Shown here: positions 63,332-64,000 of the stretch, one piece after another
How the letters are laid out: each line of letters begins with the position of its first letter
Position numbering within the stretch: the first letter of the stretch is position 1
From: Porticoccaceae bacterium
Lineage (GTDB): Bacteria; Pseudomonadota; Gammaproteobacteria; Pseudomonadales; Porticoccaceae
Direction of reading: 5' to 3'
NCBI GenBank assembly: GCA_024644595.1
Contig: JAHEHL010000002.1
Coordinates: 475,774 to 539,773, forward strand
Length of the DNA: 64,000 bases
Notes under the pieces: model-generated
Told to the model about the DNA's origin: nothing
What the model saw: the letters and a program-made list of their open reading frames with translations, nothing else
Databases searched by the model: none
Program-made: the position numbers and the translations under genes

Positions 63332-64000
63332 ATGTTGGACCAAACATTTGAAGGACTGGTCAATTACATGGCGAAAAAAAACGCCTCAGACCTGTTTCTT
63401 ACTGTGGACCTGCCGCCCTGCCTTAAAGTCAATGGCGCGGTGATGCCGATCAGTAAAACCAAGCTCGGACAAAGCGATTGCGAGAAGCTGGTGCTCAGCA
63501 CCATGAATTTCGAGCAAAAAGAGGAATTTAAAAAACGTAAAGAGCTTAATTTTGCGATCAGGAGTGAGACCGCAGGGCGATTTAGGGCGAGCGCCTTTTA
63601 TCAGCGTGGTGAGATCGGCATGGTTCTGCGACGCATCGAGACTCAGATTCCAAGCCCCGATTCACTGCTGCTACCGCCGATATTGAAAGAGCTGGTAATG
63701 AATAAACGCGGCATTATTATTTTTGTCGGTGCGACAGGTACAGGTAAATCGACTTCTCTCGCCGCCCTGGTCGGGCATCGCAACAAAAACAGCCGTGGGC
63801 ACATCGTTTCGATTGAGGATCCTATTGAATTTGTTCATCAGCATCAAGGCTGCATTATCACTCAGCGCGAGGTGGGCGTGGACACCGAGTCGTTTGAAAT
63901 GGCATTGAAAAACACCTTGCGGCAGGCTCCGGATGTTATTTTAATTGGGGAAATCCGCACACCTGAAACCATGCAGCACGCCATTACCTTTGCCGAGACC
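63332..64000 (+). CDS. pilU: PilT-dependent retraction ATPase PilU, partial
   Basis: The first 223 codons are in the window; the gene continues past the right edge. MLDQTFEGLVNYMAKKNASD and DLFLTVDLPPCLKVNG match PilU. Walker A is GATGTGKST and a Walker B-like APDVILIGEIR follows, with VSIEDPIEFVHQH between them. AAGGAG lies 8 bases upstream of the ATG at 63332. It works with PilT in pilus retraction. Confidence 0.96.
   Translation, partial: MLDQTFEGLVNYMAKKNASDLFLTVDLPPCLKVNGAVMPISKTKLGQSDCEKLVLSTMNFEQKEEFKKRKELNFAIRSETAGRFRASAFYQRGEIGMVLRRIETQIPSPDSLLLPPILKELVMNKRGIIIFVGATGTGKSTSLAALVGHRNKNSRGHIVSIEDPIEFVHQHQGCIITQREVGVDTESFEMALKNTLRQAPDVILIGEIRTPETMQHAITFAET

Overview
The window looks like a chromosomal segment of a free-living, probably marine gammaproteobacterium. 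The gene order ftsY-ftsE-ftsX-rpoH, then trmB, hemW-rdgB-metW-metX and yggT-proC-yggS-pilT-pilU matches the arrangement I recall from Pseudomonas, as does trxA-rho-ubiD. The accessory content (three TonB-dependent receptors, TRAP permeases, a polar-flagellum locus, twitching ATPases) fits an OMG/Cellvibrionales-like bacterium. The taxon is inferred from gene content only; there is no rRNA gene in the window.

Layout. (1) 1-7450, minus strand: a TPR-sulfotransferase protein running off the left edge, two almost identical long flagellin genes in tandem, and flaG. One flagellin and flaG have good sigma-28 promoters, the other flagellin a good sigma-54 promoter. (2) 7720-10084: TRAP small and large permeases without a binding protein, then a YciA-type thioesterase. 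(3) 10221-22368: an alpha/beta hydrolase, then a FecI-type sigma factor, FecR-type anti-sigma factor and STN-containing receptor, a second receptor, a methyltransferase, a small exported protein and an exported S9 peptidase. This looks like an import-and-digest locus of unknown substrate. (4) 22458-25021: a lone exbD, mutM, coaD, rsmD. (5) 25114-31425: ftsYEX, rpoH, a DUF423 gene, trmB, an FKBP lipoprotein, rsd/algQ. (6) 31493-34661: an overlapping gshA-dsbB-LrgA-LrgB operon. (7) 34676-43329: a small unknown gene, a DJ-1 protein, an RND efflux pair, a dicarboxylate/glutamate symporter, an LplT-like MFS protein and a GFA-family protein. (8) 43737-47430: a third receptor, an acetyltransferase, an unknown membrane protein. 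(9) 47592-54273: ubiD, rho, trxA, a fused TVP38/FAD oxidoreductase, a FieF-like cation exporter. (10) 54361-64000: hemW, rdgB, DUF4426, metW, metX; tas; yggU, yggT, proC, yggS; pilT and the start of pilU.

No tRNA, rRNA, insertion sequence, integrase or CRISPR array was seen. Rho-independent terminators stand out between several transcription units. The most unusual points are the two flagellin coding regions kept almost identical inside unrelated flanks and driven by different sigma factors, with a TPR-sulfotransferase beside them; the sigma/anti-sigma/receptor/peptidase locus, which resembles the import half of lasso-peptide loci; and a hemW whose conserved N-terminus lies upstream of any standard start codon, with an ATA overlapping the rdgB stop.
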